Source: Saccoglossus kowalevskii (lineage: Eukaryota > Hemichordata > Enteropneusta > Harrimaniidae). From it: 22,849 bases of DNA. The translations under genes and the position numbers were made by a program. The stretch lies in the NCBI RefSeq assembly GCF_000003605.2, contig NW_003131867.1:12800-35648 (forward strand), in the 5' to 3' direction. Under the pieces are notes generated by a model, which saw only the letters and a program-made list of their open reading frames with translations, did not search any database and was not told the origin of the DNA. Below are positions 12,101 through 18,230 of this stretch, piece after piece; position 1 is the first letter of the stretch; the number at the start of each line of letters is the position of its first letter.

Positions 12101-15100
12101 GTAAAATATCTTGATATAATATGCAATAAGTATTTACCACAACCGTCCTCATCAGACCAATCACCACAGTCGTTATAACCATCACATCGGCTCCATTCAT
12201 CATAACAACTACCATCGGTACACTTAAAGTGTGATTCATTACACTCAGCTTGAGGTTCTGTTGACAACATTAATATTGTGTGCCATTGTGAAAATGTAAT
12301 TTTATTTTCAGCGTACCAAATACACGTCTGGTCGACAATACGGTCATGCCAACAAATATATTATCTTGATGAGAAGTCCTTGTGATAAATAATCCAAGTG
12401 GTCTTGCATCAAACATGTTTGACTTTCGCTGATAATGTAGATCACGTTCAGACTGTAAGATGTGCATGTGAATAACTCATCGAACACGTTCCATCGAAGA
12501 TGCACGCATTTGATTAAAAGGTAACGACAATGTGTTTTATGATCCCAGGTAACATGGTCGGATCCAGTGACCATATGATTTGATACAAGTGTTGTTTTCT
12601 AATAGTACAAATATCATTTGTAACTGTAAAATATGTCCGATGCTGATATTAGTCTGATATCGAACTGTTCACAATGATCCTTTTTGTTAAGAATCACGAT
12701 CCATGGGAGTTCCACCAAAGAAGAACAAATATGGAATTTCACATAAAAAATGTCCTATCTGTGATGTTACCAATCTTTAGCCATACATGTGCATACAACC
12801 AATAAGGATTATTGAATATGAAGAGCTTACCACACCCAGATTCGTCACTACCATCTGCACAGTCTTCATAGCCATCACATACAGAGAACCGATGCACGAT
12901 GCCACCATTGGTGCAAACAACTAAATATAATGAAAAACAACAACATCAACAACTGAATGTGCATTTAACATATATGTAATTGTAATTATACTGATGAAAT
13001 ACGTGCCTCGTATTAATGCAATGAATATACACTTACAATCGAAATCTTCACAATTCAGCTCATCAGAACCATCGAGACATTGTGGATAACCATCACAAAC
13101 AAAATGTATAGATATCATTCTTCCAAACTCACACTCAAATCGTGGCACAGCTGAAATGACATAGATGGTGAAGGGGTTTACAAGCATACATGATTCAAGG
13201 CATAATTGAATACGCCACAGAGATAGTAAGGTAACGCATCTAATACTCACTATATCTACTTAGAGATTCATCACTGCAACAGGTAACAGTCAGGTAACTT
13301 ACTGCATTTAGTTGGTGATTCATCACTGCCATCGTGACAGTAAGGTAACCCATCACATACTTACTACATCTACTTGGTGATTTATCACTGCCATCGAGAC
13401 AGTCAGGTCACCCATCACGTACTTACTGCATCTAAATGGTGATTTATCACTGCCATCAAGACAGTCAAGTAACCCATCACATACTACTACATCTACTTGG
13501 TGATTTATCACTGCCATCGAGACAGTCATGTAACCCATCACATACTTACTGCATCTACTTGGTGATTCATCACTATCATCAAGACAGTCAGGTAACCCAT
13601 CACATACTTACTGCATCTACTTGGTGATTCATCACTGCCATCGAGACAGTCAGGTAACCGATCACATACTTACTGCATCTACTTGGTGATTCATCACTGC
13701 CATCGAGACAGTCAGGTAACCCATCACATACTTACTGCATTTAGTTGGTGGTTCATCACTGCTATCAAGACAGTCAGGTAACCCATCACATACTTACTGC
13801 ATCTACTTGGTGATTCATCACTGCCATCGAGACAGTCAGGTAACCGATCACATACTTACTGCTTCTACTTGGTGATTGATCACTGTCAACAAGACAGTCA
13901 GGCAATCCATCAAATACTTACTGAATCTAGCTGGTGATTCATCACTGCATCAAGAGAGTAGGGTACCCTATCACATACTTACTGCATCTAGTTGGTGATT
14001 TATCACTGCCATCAAGACAGTCAGGTAACCCATCACATACTTACTGCTTCTACTTGATGATTGATCACTGCCATCGAGACAGTCAGGTAATCGATCACAT
14101 ACTTACTGCTTCTACTTGGTGATTGATCACTGTCAACAAGACAGTCAGGTAACCGATCACATACTTACTGCTTCTACTTGGTGATTCATCACTGTCATCA
14201 AGACAGTCAGGTAACCCACAACATACTTACTGCATCTACTTGGTGATTCATCTCTGCCATCAATACAGTCATGTAACCCATAACTTACTTTCTGCATCTA
14301 CTTGGTGATTGATCACTGTCAACAAGACAGTCAGGCAATCCATCAAATACTTACTGAATCTAGCTGGTGATTCATCACTGCATCAAGAGAGTAGGGTACC
14401 CTATCACATACTTACTGCATCTACTTGGTGCTTCATCACTGTCATCAAGACAGTCAGGTAACCCACAACATACTTACTGCATCTACTTGGTGATTCATCT
14501 CTGCCATCAATACAGTCATGTAACCCATAACTTACTTTCTGCATCTACTTGGTGATTGATCACTGTCAACAAGACAGTCAGGCAATCCATCAAATACTTA
14601 CTGAATCTAGCTGGTGATTCATCACTGCATCAAGAGAGTAGGGTACCCTATCACATACTTACTGCATCTACTTGGTGATTCATCACTGCATCAAGAGAGT
14701 AGGGTACCCTATCACATACTTACTGCATCTAGTTGGTGATTCATCACTGTCATCAAGACAGTCAGGTAACCCATCACATACTTACTGCATGTACTTGGTG
14801 ATTCGTCACTTCCATCAAGACAGTCAGGTATCCCGTCGCATGCTTGGTTCTCTTGTAAACAAACCACTCCATCATCACATACAAATTCTTCTGGGTAACA
14901 ATCTGACATGAAATAAATGTGTGTATTACGTGAGAGTTCTTACATGTATTCGAATTTTTATAAATATTGACAAATCTTGACCATTGGCATATATTATAAT
15001 AATGTTTTGTTCTGATCATTATTGTATTTTGAAAATAAAATGTTAGTGTGACGCACATCGAGTACAGCTTTACTGCCTACTGATTACCATAGTTTTTTTT

Positions 15101-17866
15101 ATAAATAATATTCACCAGTGACATTTAACTGCGTATCCCTATCTCTTGTATGTGGAATGATGTGGGAAACCCACCAAGTTAAGTAGCCTGTTTCAATGCT
15201 TCAGTGAATTCATAGTTTGTTATACCCTTCCAAGACCTTGTGGTGAATGGAGCTAAATGCGATGATTGACCATTAGTGATCGCAAAACGGTAACTGGTTA
15301 TTTGATTAGCAGTCGATGCTTATGGGGCAACTGAACTACATACTGGGGATGTTAGTGGTGAAAATGTTGTTGTTTTTTGATATATATATATATAAGCAGA
15401 ATTTACGTGTTGGGTTGACACATACAGATTTTCAATCGCTGTGGTATGAAAGCTGTAAATCTTATTCGAAGTATTGAGGACGGAGATCGGAATCTGATTG
15501 TTCAAATTAGTTCAACAAGTTTGTAATTTAACTTCAATTGAAGCTCGTACTTTAAACACTGCTGGAAGTAACTTTTAAATGGTTAAACTGACTGGAGGAA
15601 CTGTTGAGACTGCGAAAGGACGCACAGTGTTGGTGAAATGTGGTCAACAGCTGTACTAGCGACATCTACGACTGGGATTTAAACTTAATGTAGATGCATG
15701 ACAGACTCAACTTGATTTGAAGGAATTTTGTTTTGACTCGGGATCACTACGAATTGAGTCACACTAGGCGACAAATAATTCAGTATGATAAATCATATGA
15801 ATTGATAAACATTCAGTGTGAGATAATTTGGTTATGAGAGACACAAGAATGTGGATCACTGTCGGCTTTCATTTGCCTTATGGATTTTGCGGCAAACTTT
15901 ACAAATTAAACGAAACTGAGGCGTATAAAAAATTATTGCTTTTATACACAACAAACGCGTTGTTATGTTTTCAATTCATTAATCGTAGCACGTAATGCAG
16001 TCTATTGCGCCATACGATTCTTTATCCCACCTCATCTCACTAGGAACGTTGGGTTGCAAACAGGAACATTCGAACGTTTTCATAAAGAACGCGGCTCTTA
16101 TGTTGAACGTTCTAGTTTCAATGACGAATACGAGCAAACAGTGCGAGATAAGAATGACATGGGAGGGAACGATGCGTACCGTGACAAAATGATTAATTTA
16201 TGATTTGTGTATGTATATGCGATATAACACATGAAAGATGAACTTAACAACAATGCAACACAAAACTAACTGCAGTCATTATATACCCATTCATACTGTG
16301 AAAATACTGTACCTTGTTTTGGTTCTATACACGTCATACCACAATCAGTATCACAACATTTCTGGTTGAAAGGACATTCTGCGTCATGTTGGCATCTAAT
16401 ATCACATGACAAACCAGTGTTCGTGAATGGACAACGGCCAGGCTTCAAACCTAAATCAATGGATACAATAACTGAGGGTTTTAGCTTATCTATTTTCATT
16501 GAACTTCGTGAACTTATACCCCGATGAATGTATTAATCTAAACATTGAAATTAAGTAATAGTGAAAATAAACGATTTCACAGCTGCAGTGGTTAACCATA
16601 ACCTGTGTAAAGTTTTGATTCACATTCAAACGAAAGATTGTAATTCGCTACCGCGGTGCGAATTTGTCCCATTGTAACATTTACGCGCGAAGTCCATATC
16701 ACATCCAGATGGTGGGACTTAAGAAAGTCGTTCAATAATCGATCGGATTTTTACGTTAATTTTGAGAACTGCTTGTTTTATTTTGAATGATAAGTTAAAC
16801 GTAAATACATTCCTCACACTCGACGAGAATTTCGTTCGGTCGCGTACGATGATTTAGCATGGGAAATAATAGTTTAAAGCAAATTTACTTACAATTAATG
16901 TTTAACCAAACTAAATCTGAGCACAGTGGTATATAGTGATATTTACCTTTACAAACTGGTGGTGGCTGGTTGGGAGCCGTCGCTGTATAAGCAATATAAT
17001 TTCCATACTTATTCACACATACGCACATGCCTCTCTTCAAACATTGTGTCGGTGAAAAACTGCCGTCTTTCTCACACTGATATTCCATGTAGCCATAATC
17101 AATGTTCTGCTTCAATGCCAAAGCAAATTCATGACAGTACTCAGGTTCTTCCTTCACGTTAATCACATTATCTAAAATCACAAATCATCATCAAATAACA
17201 AACAATGGAATCACATAGATTTATACTATGTGTTTATTACATGAACACAACAAAGTGTGAACTAAAGCACTGCGGTGGTCATACTTGTCGATCGATGCGA
17301 TTTCGTACAGCCTGAGTGCATACTTTGCGGTATTCTTGTGATCACCTAGTGGTTATACATCTTACGCTGCTTACAGAGGTTCGAACGTGCTCGTAACAAT
17401 ATCGTAACACATTCGTACGGCTTATTACGAATGAATGAATAATATTGCATTTGGTGCCCTATGAATAATAATGTATGAATAATGTTGTATATACTGTATG
17501 GACAATAATACCGATGGTGTGTAGGTATTATGTGTAAACTCGGCGTGCCAGTTGTTTGACGCATTTCATTTTTTATAAGTATATAAGGATTCGATACTCG
17601 TACACTCGCGAAAGAATACCGGGCTTTCTAAAATGCTGAAAAAATGCGTTCACTAATGTTCGAAAACTACTAACACCGTGAGTGCTGTTGTCTCACCTAA
17701 TATTTACAATGCGTACAACATGCCCAGGTCGTGTAATTTATGTGTTTATTATTGCAATGAGTCGAAATAATAAAACGTATGTGTACAAGTACATACCTTG
17801 GTTTTTAGCTGCACATATTTGATACAGTATACAAAACACCAGCACAACACTTCCTATTCTCTTCAT
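74..17866 (-). CDS. Multi-exon gene: signal peptide + thyroglobulin type-1 + WAP + 16 LDLa modules (3' end outside window)
   Basis: Nineteen exons can be joined from 17866 down to 74 in one open frame of about 729 residues. Order: secretion signal, thyroglobulin type-1 (TY1), WAP four-disulfide core, then 16 LDL-receptor class A repeats. All 18 internal junctions are phase 1, so each domain exon could be added or removed without breaking the frame. TY1 and WAP modules are often protease inhibitors, and LDLa arrays bind ligands or proteins through a calcium loop. A secreted or cell-surface inhibitor or receptor is therefore inferred, not shown. No transmembrane segment, EGF or YWTD domain is seen, but the C-terminus lies beyond position 1. 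Sequons for N-glycosylation occur in four LDLa exons. I do not recognise a named orthologue with this architecture. Exon calls rest on domain fit plus splice signals, without transcript evidence. Confidence 0.9.
287..397 (-). CDS. LDLa exon B (module 15, four cysteines)
   Basis: A 111-nt phase 1-1 exon with donor GTGAGT and acceptor TTCATAG. The module starts TFVCNNGE and ends [16 protein letters not shown]. It has cysteines II, IV, V and VI but lacks I and III. The stretch between II and IV is 16 residues, longer than in the other four-cysteine modules (11-12), and includes [10 protein letters not shown]. The DxSDE loop is intact. Confidence 0.88.
398..709 (-). other. Intron between LDLa exons C and B
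   Basis: AT-rich intron with standard splice ends. I see no further LDLa signature, repeat or gene in it. Confidence 0.6.
710..823 (-). CDS. LDLa exon C (module 14, six cysteines)
   Basis: A 114-nt phase 1-1 exon with donor GTAAGT and acceptor TTTATTTAG. It encodes a complete repeat containing FRCDNGIC and [16 protein letters not shown], with six cysteines and the standard calcium-binding acids. The preceding exon D ends in C, so the junction codon is CCA (Pro). Confidence 0.93.
1116..1214 (-). CDS. LDLa exon D (module 13, four cysteines)
   Basis: A 99-nt phase 1-1 exon with donor GTAAGT and acceptor TTTCTGCAG. It reads [18 protein letters not shown] then [15 protein letters not shown]. Cysteines I and III are absent; II, IV, V and VI remain. 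NFS is a possible N-glycosylation site directly before cysteine IV. The calcium loop is complete. Confidence 0.9.
1215..1852 (-). other. Intron between LDLa exons E and D
   Basis: A 638-bp intron. The stretch about 1320-1600 is less AT-rich than its surroundings and holds a chance-length minus-strand open frame with no recognisable domain. It may be a mobile-element remnant, but I find no terminal repeats. Confidence 0.5.
1853..1960 (-). CDS. LDLa exon E (module 12, six cysteines)
   Basis: A 108-nt phase 1-1 exon with donor GTGAGT and acceptor TGTTTCTAG. It encodes [13 protein letters not shown] and [16 protein letters not shown], a complete six-cysteine module. It resembles exon I ([16 protein letters not shown]), so the two may be older paralogues. 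Confidence 0.93.
2045..2095. repeat. Short CAA-rich simple repeat
   Basis: An interrupted run of CAA/ACA triplets in the intron between LDLa exons F and E. The rest of that 343-bp intron (1961-2303) shows nothing else. Confidence 0.6.
2304..2399 (-). CDS. LDLa exon F (module 11, four cysteines)
   Basis: A 96-nt phase 1-1 exon with donor GTAAGA and acceptor TCTATTCAG. It reads [16 protein letters not shown] then [15 protein letters not shown]. Cysteines I and III are missing and the other four are kept. A second AG ten bases inside (at 2389-2390) would shift the frame and remove DFQ, so I preferred the outer acceptor. Confidence 0.88.
2400..2869 (-). other. Intron between LDLa exons G and F
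   Basis: A 470-bp AT-rich intron. No gene, repeat array or further module is seen. Confidence 0.6.
2870..2989 (-). CDS. LDLa exon G (module 10, six cysteines)
   Basis: A 120-nt phase 1-1 exon with donor GTGGGT and acceptor TTGATAG. It encodes [14 protein letters not shown] and [18 protein letters not shown], with six cysteines and two extra residues before the last one. A decayed copy of its first half lies at 4246-4300 (copy B of a tandem duplication). Confidence 0.92.
3251..3278 (-). pseudogene. Stub of a four-cysteine LDLa exon (copy A counterpart of exon H)
   Basis: Plus-strand CACATTTATAAAGCCCT matches the start of exon H and its acceptor (CACATTTATAATGCCCT), and the adjoining intron also matches (about 27 of 35 bases). 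Read on the minus strand after the kept AG it begins LYKCDIGH, comparable to HYKCANGQ in exon H. The rest of the module and the donor are gone. Confidence 0.75.
4246..4300 (-). pseudogene. Half LDLa exon (copy B counterpart of exon G)
   Basis: The minus strand reads [18 protein letters not shown] and then hits TAG, against [18 protein letters not shown] in exon G. The splice acceptor is still intact, but everything after cysteine III, including the donor, is missing. It is a truncated pseudo-exon in the intron between exons H and G. Confidence 0.85.
5432..5527 (-). CDS. LDLa exon H (module 9, four cysteines)
   Basis: A 96-nt phase 1-1 exon with donor GTAAGT and acceptor CATTTTAG. It reads [16 protein letters not shown] then [15 protein letters not shown]. 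Cysteines I and III are absent; II, IV, V and VI remain. NCT is a possible N-glycosylation site whose middle residue is cysteine IV. A stub of its duplicate lies at 3251-3278. Confidence 0.9.
5528..7003 (-). other. Intron between LDLa exons I and H
   Basis: Mostly copy B of the tandem duplication up to about 6750. The part 5960-6420 has no counterpart in copy A and holds a chance-length minus-strand open frame without recognisable domains. Positions 6750-7003 show nothing. Confidence 0.5.
7004..7114 (-). CDS. LDLa exon I (module 8, six cysteines)
   Basis: A 111-nt phase 1-1 exon with donor GTAAGA and acceptor TTGTTATAG. It encodes [13 protein letters not shown] and [16 protein letters not shown], a complete six-cysteine module. 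Confidence 0.93.
7115..8201 (-). other. Intron between LDLa exons J and I
   Basis: A 1,087-bp intron. The part 7610-7710 has a cluster of perfect inverted repeats, listed separately. No extra module or gene is seen. Confidence 0.5.
7622..7702. repeat. Cluster of short perfect inverted repeats
   Basis: Overlapping arms around TTCGAA at 7621-7646 (ACTTCGAA/TTCGAAGT and GTTCGAA/TTCGAAC) are followed by TCGGTGTT-GAAAG-AACACCGA at 7682-7702, a perfect 8-bp stem with a 5-nt loop. The stretch is richer in GC than the intron around it. Role unknown; a mobile-element remnant is possible. Confidence 0.5.
8202..8315 (-). CDS. LDLa exon J (module 7, six cysteines)
   Basis: A 114-nt phase 1-1 exon with donor GTGAGT and acceptor TTTCACAG. 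It encodes [15 protein letters not shown] and [16 protein letters not shown]. All six cysteines are kept, but the acid before cysteine V is Ile and the SDE motif is TDE, so calcium binding may be weakened. NSS is a possible glycosylation site. Confidence 0.9.
8316..9360 (-). other. Intron between LDLa exons K and J
   Basis: A 1,045-bp AT-rich intron. I see no gene, array or further module. Confidence 0.5.
9361..9498 (-). CDS. LDLa exon K (module 6, six cysteines, long linker)
   Basis: A 138-nt phase 1-1 exon with donor GTAAGT and acceptor CATTGTAG. A linker of about ten residues (SIPSGYGNY) precedes a six-cysteine module with [10 protein letters not shown] and [16 protein letters not shown]. 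The usual SDE is EDE. It is the longest LDLa exon in the gene. Confidence 0.9.
9499..11252 (-). other. Largest clean intron, between LDLa exons L and K
   Basis: A 1,754-bp intron, very AT-rich at 10000-10650. Apart from the plus-strand open frame at 10670-11014, listed separately, nothing is seen. Confidence 0.5.
10670..11014 (+). other. Unassigned plus-strand open frame inside an intron
   Basis: An ATG-started frame of 114 codons beginning [17 protein letters not shown], with a basic C-terminus ([12 protein letters not shown]). It contains several Cys and His residues but no motif I recognise. At this base composition roughly one frame of this length per window is expected by chance, so it may be meaningless. 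A nested gene or a mobile-element remnant are alternatives. Confidence 0.15.
11253..11348 (-). CDS. LDLa exon L (module 5, four cysteines)
   Basis: A 96-nt phase 1-1 exon with donor GTAGGT and acceptor AATGTACAG. It reads [16 protein letters not shown] then [15 protein letters not shown]. Cysteines I and III are absent and the calcium loop is complete. Confidence 0.9.
11349..12137 (-). other. Intron between LDLa exons M and L
   Basis: A 789-bp intron with no recognisable feature. Confidence 0.5.
12138..12257 (-). CDS. LDLa exon M (module 4, six cysteines)
   Basis: A 120-nt phase 1-1 exon with donor GTAAAT and acceptor GTCAACAG. It encodes [18 protein letters not shown] and [16 protein letters not shown], a textbook LDLa module. 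NES is a possible glycosylation site. A nearer AG at 12249-12250 would break phase 1, so the outer one was chosen. Confidence 0.92.
12258..12830 (-). other. Intron between LDLa exons N and M
   Basis: A 573-bp intron. No gene, repeat or extra module is seen. Confidence 0.5.
12831..12920 (-). CDS. LDLa exon N (module 3, four cysteines)
   Basis: A 90-nt phase 1-1 exon, the shortest LDLa exon, with donor GTAAGC and acceptor ATATTTAG. It reads [14 protein letters not shown] then [15 protein letters not shown]. Cysteines I and III are missing. Only 115 bp separate it from exon O, another four-cysteine exon, so these two may be a tandem pair. Confidence 0.9.
13037..13150 (-). CDS. LDLa exon O (module 2, four cysteines)
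   Basis: A 114-nt phase 1-1 exon with donor GTAAGT and acceptor CATTTCAG. It reads [18 protein letters not shown] then [15 protein letters not shown], followed by a five-residue tail EDFDF across the next junction. Cysteines I and III are absent. Its end (CLDGSDE) is close to the minisatellite unit just upstream. Confidence 0.9.
13216..14785 (-). repeat. 62-bp minisatellite built from an LDLa exon-donor junction
   Basis: About 25 head-to-tail units fill most of the intron between exons P and O. On the minus strand each unit contains TGTGATGGGTTACCTGACTG, then codes for [12 protein letters not shown], then A|GTAAGT, so it copies the last third of exon P together with its splice donor. The period is 62 bp with some 60-61 bp units. 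Since 62 is not a multiple of three, reading through changes frame and soon meets TGA. Nearly all units keep GTAAGT; the one near 13480 has lost a T there. The left end (13216-13300) is degenerate and the right end runs straight into exon P. Confidence 0.93.
14176..14669 (-). repeat. 247-bp higher-order repeat, two copies
   Basis: Within the minisatellite, 14176-14422 and 14423-14669 are four-unit blocks that are almost identical; I see one difference (GATTC against GCTTC near the start). A two-unit part of the block also recurs at about 13866-13990. This points to recent unequal exchange or slippage. Confidence 0.85.
14786..14902 (-). CDS. LDLa exon P (module 1, six cysteines)
   Basis: A 117-nt phase 1-1 exon with donor GTAAGT and acceptor TTTCATGTCAG. 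It encodes [14 protein letters not shown] and [18 protein letters not shown], a complete six-cysteine module. It is the first LDLa module of the protein and the parent of the adjoining minisatellite, whose units repeat its final third and donor. Using any donor further into the array would add sequence out of frame. Confidence 0.92.
14903..16312 (-). other. Intron between the WAP exon and LDLa exon P
   Basis: A 1,410-bp intron with a short TA dinucleotide run at 15380-15394. No LDLa, WAP or TY1 signature or gene is seen. Confidence 0.5.
16313..16450 (-). CDS. WAP four-disulfide core exon
   Basis: A 138-nt phase 1-1 exon with donor GTACAG and acceptor ATTGATTTAG. It starts GLKPGRCPF and continues with [18 protein letters not shown] and DTDCGMTC. 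The eight cysteines match the WAP pattern, including the adjacent Cys pair and the CxxxC ending, and the length (46 residues) is normal. WAP domains include elastase- and trypsin-like protease inhibitors and antimicrobial proteins. The inhibitory loop between the first two cysteines reads PFTNTGLS, which does not reveal a target protease. Confidence 0.93.
16642..16664. repeat. 23-bp near-perfect GC-centred palindrome
   Basis: AATTCGC, a single T, the self-complementary ACCGCGGT, then GCGAATT. The arms pair perfectly and only one base is unpaired, in an AT-rich intron. It could be a dimeric factor site, a cruciform or an element end; no function can be assigned. Confidence 0.5.
16893..16946 (-). 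CDS. Possible alternative extension of the TY1 exon
   Basis: Beyond the near donor (GTAAAT) the TY1 frame stays open for 18 codons, [18 protein letters not shown], and reaches a stronger donor GTAAGT at 16892-16887. That donor also leaves phase 1, so it would join the WAP exon in frame and replace the same junction codon position (TGT instead of GGT). If neither donor is used, translation ends at TAA (16885-16887) two codons later, giving a short secreted TY1 protein. The inverted copy at 22380-22410 aligns to this tail with gaps in threes and also ends in a stop. Confidence 0.45.
16947..17171 (-). CDS. Thyroglobulin type-1 domain exon
   Basis: A 225-nt phase 1-1 exon with donor GTAAAT and acceptor GATTTTAG. 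After [13 protein letters not shown] the domain follows the TY1 order: cysteine I, helix-rich stretch ([10 protein letters not shown]), cysteine II in [11 protein letters not shown], the CVCV version of the family's CWCV motif, and the closing PPPVCK. Six cysteines and 75 residues are normal for the type. TY1 domains occur in secreted proteins and several inhibit papain-like cysteine proteases or aspartic proteases; activity here is not predictable. A decayed inverted copy lies at 22221-22410. Confidence 0.93.
17172..17796 (-). other. First intron
   Basis: A 625-bp intron. Plus-strand 17349-17390 looks vaguely like a tRNA-derived element: TAGTGGTTA resembles an A box and GGTTCGAAC a B box, but the spacing (31 bases) is about seven too short and the T-stem does not pair. 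Its 3' end, before the TY1 exon, aligns with sequence before the inverted copy. Confidence 0.4.
17797..17866 (-). CDS. First coding exon: signal peptide
   Basis: A 70-nt coding exon with donor GTATGT, ending in phase 1. It starts [20 protein letters not shown], a basic start, a hydrophobic core and small residues before a likely cleavage after CAA; the mature chain would begin near KNQD. The ATG is the first downstream of the TATA box and has AAA before it, a favourable context. The junction to the TY1 exon makes GAT (Asp). Confidence 0.9.
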
Positions 17867-17886
17867 TTTGCAATAGAGTCATTCAC

Positions 17887-17919
17887 TGTTCCCAAACTGA
17901 ACAAGATTTGATATTTATA
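17887..17919 (-). promoter_or_regulatory. TATA box and likely transcription start
   Basis: TATAAATA occupies 17919-17912 on the minus strand. An initiator-like CAGTG places a start near 17887, 32 bases downstream, giving a 5' leader of only about 20 bases. The arrangement fits a TATA-driven RNA polymerase II promoter; the start itself is inferred from spacing. Confidence 0.65.
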
Positions 17920-17937
17920 GCAATGACACGGAAATTA

Positions 17938-18064
17938 TTGTCAGTAATTATTGGGTAGTTGTCTGTCGGAAATAGCGTCCCACTATTCCCCAATTATATT
18001 ATATTAACATTAATCAACTGAAAAGTCAATTAACAGTACCTAATTATGAACTGACCTTCAATTT
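17938..18064 (-). promoter_or_regulatory. Upstream promoter region, duplicated elsewhere in the window
   Basis: This stretch aligns in inverse orientation with 21984-22112. One 42-bp block (18064-18023 against 21984-22025) differs at eight positions, about 81% identity. ACGCTATTTC and ATTTCCGTGTCAT are shared exactly. Long-retained blocks may mark functional promoter elements or simply a young duplication. Confidence 0.7.
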
Positions 18065-18158
18065 GTATTCAAGTTACCATTGTATATTTCAATGCTGAGC
18101 GGCATAATTTTATTTGATTCCTGTTATTGTCCACGTTACCAAAAATTTTAGCGATATC

Positions 18159-18230
18159 GGAGATAAGATAATAGTTTAGTAATATATACATCAGAGATAA
18201 GACAATAGTTTTGTGATATATATACTCCGG
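18159..18230. repeat. 34-bp tandem repeat, two copies
   Basis: GAGATAAGATAATAGTTT at 18160 recurs as GAGATAAGACAATAGTTT at 18194, each followed by a TA-rich tail. It lies about 250 bases upstream of the TATA box. Confidence 0.7.

Larger units (their letters stand above)
16451..16946 (-). other. Intron between the TY1 and WAP exons
   Basis: A 496-bp intron. Its first 60 bases (16887-16946) are open in the TY1 frame and may be coding through a second donor at 16892. It contains the near-perfect palindrome at 16642-16664. Confidence 0.6.

Noticed and set aside
13216-14785. CRISPR-like array
   Set aside because: Units are directly adjacent with no unique spacers, and the context is an animal gene intron.
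13353-14911. Series of open frames of about 62-79 codons on both strands across the array
   Set aside because: They arise from reading the 62-bp minisatellite, which returns to frame every three units; they are not separate genes.
17349-17390. tRNA gene or tRNA-derived SINE with A-box and B-box-like motifs
   Set aside because: Box spacing is too short, the T-stem does not pair, and no acceptor stem is found; at best a weak remnant.
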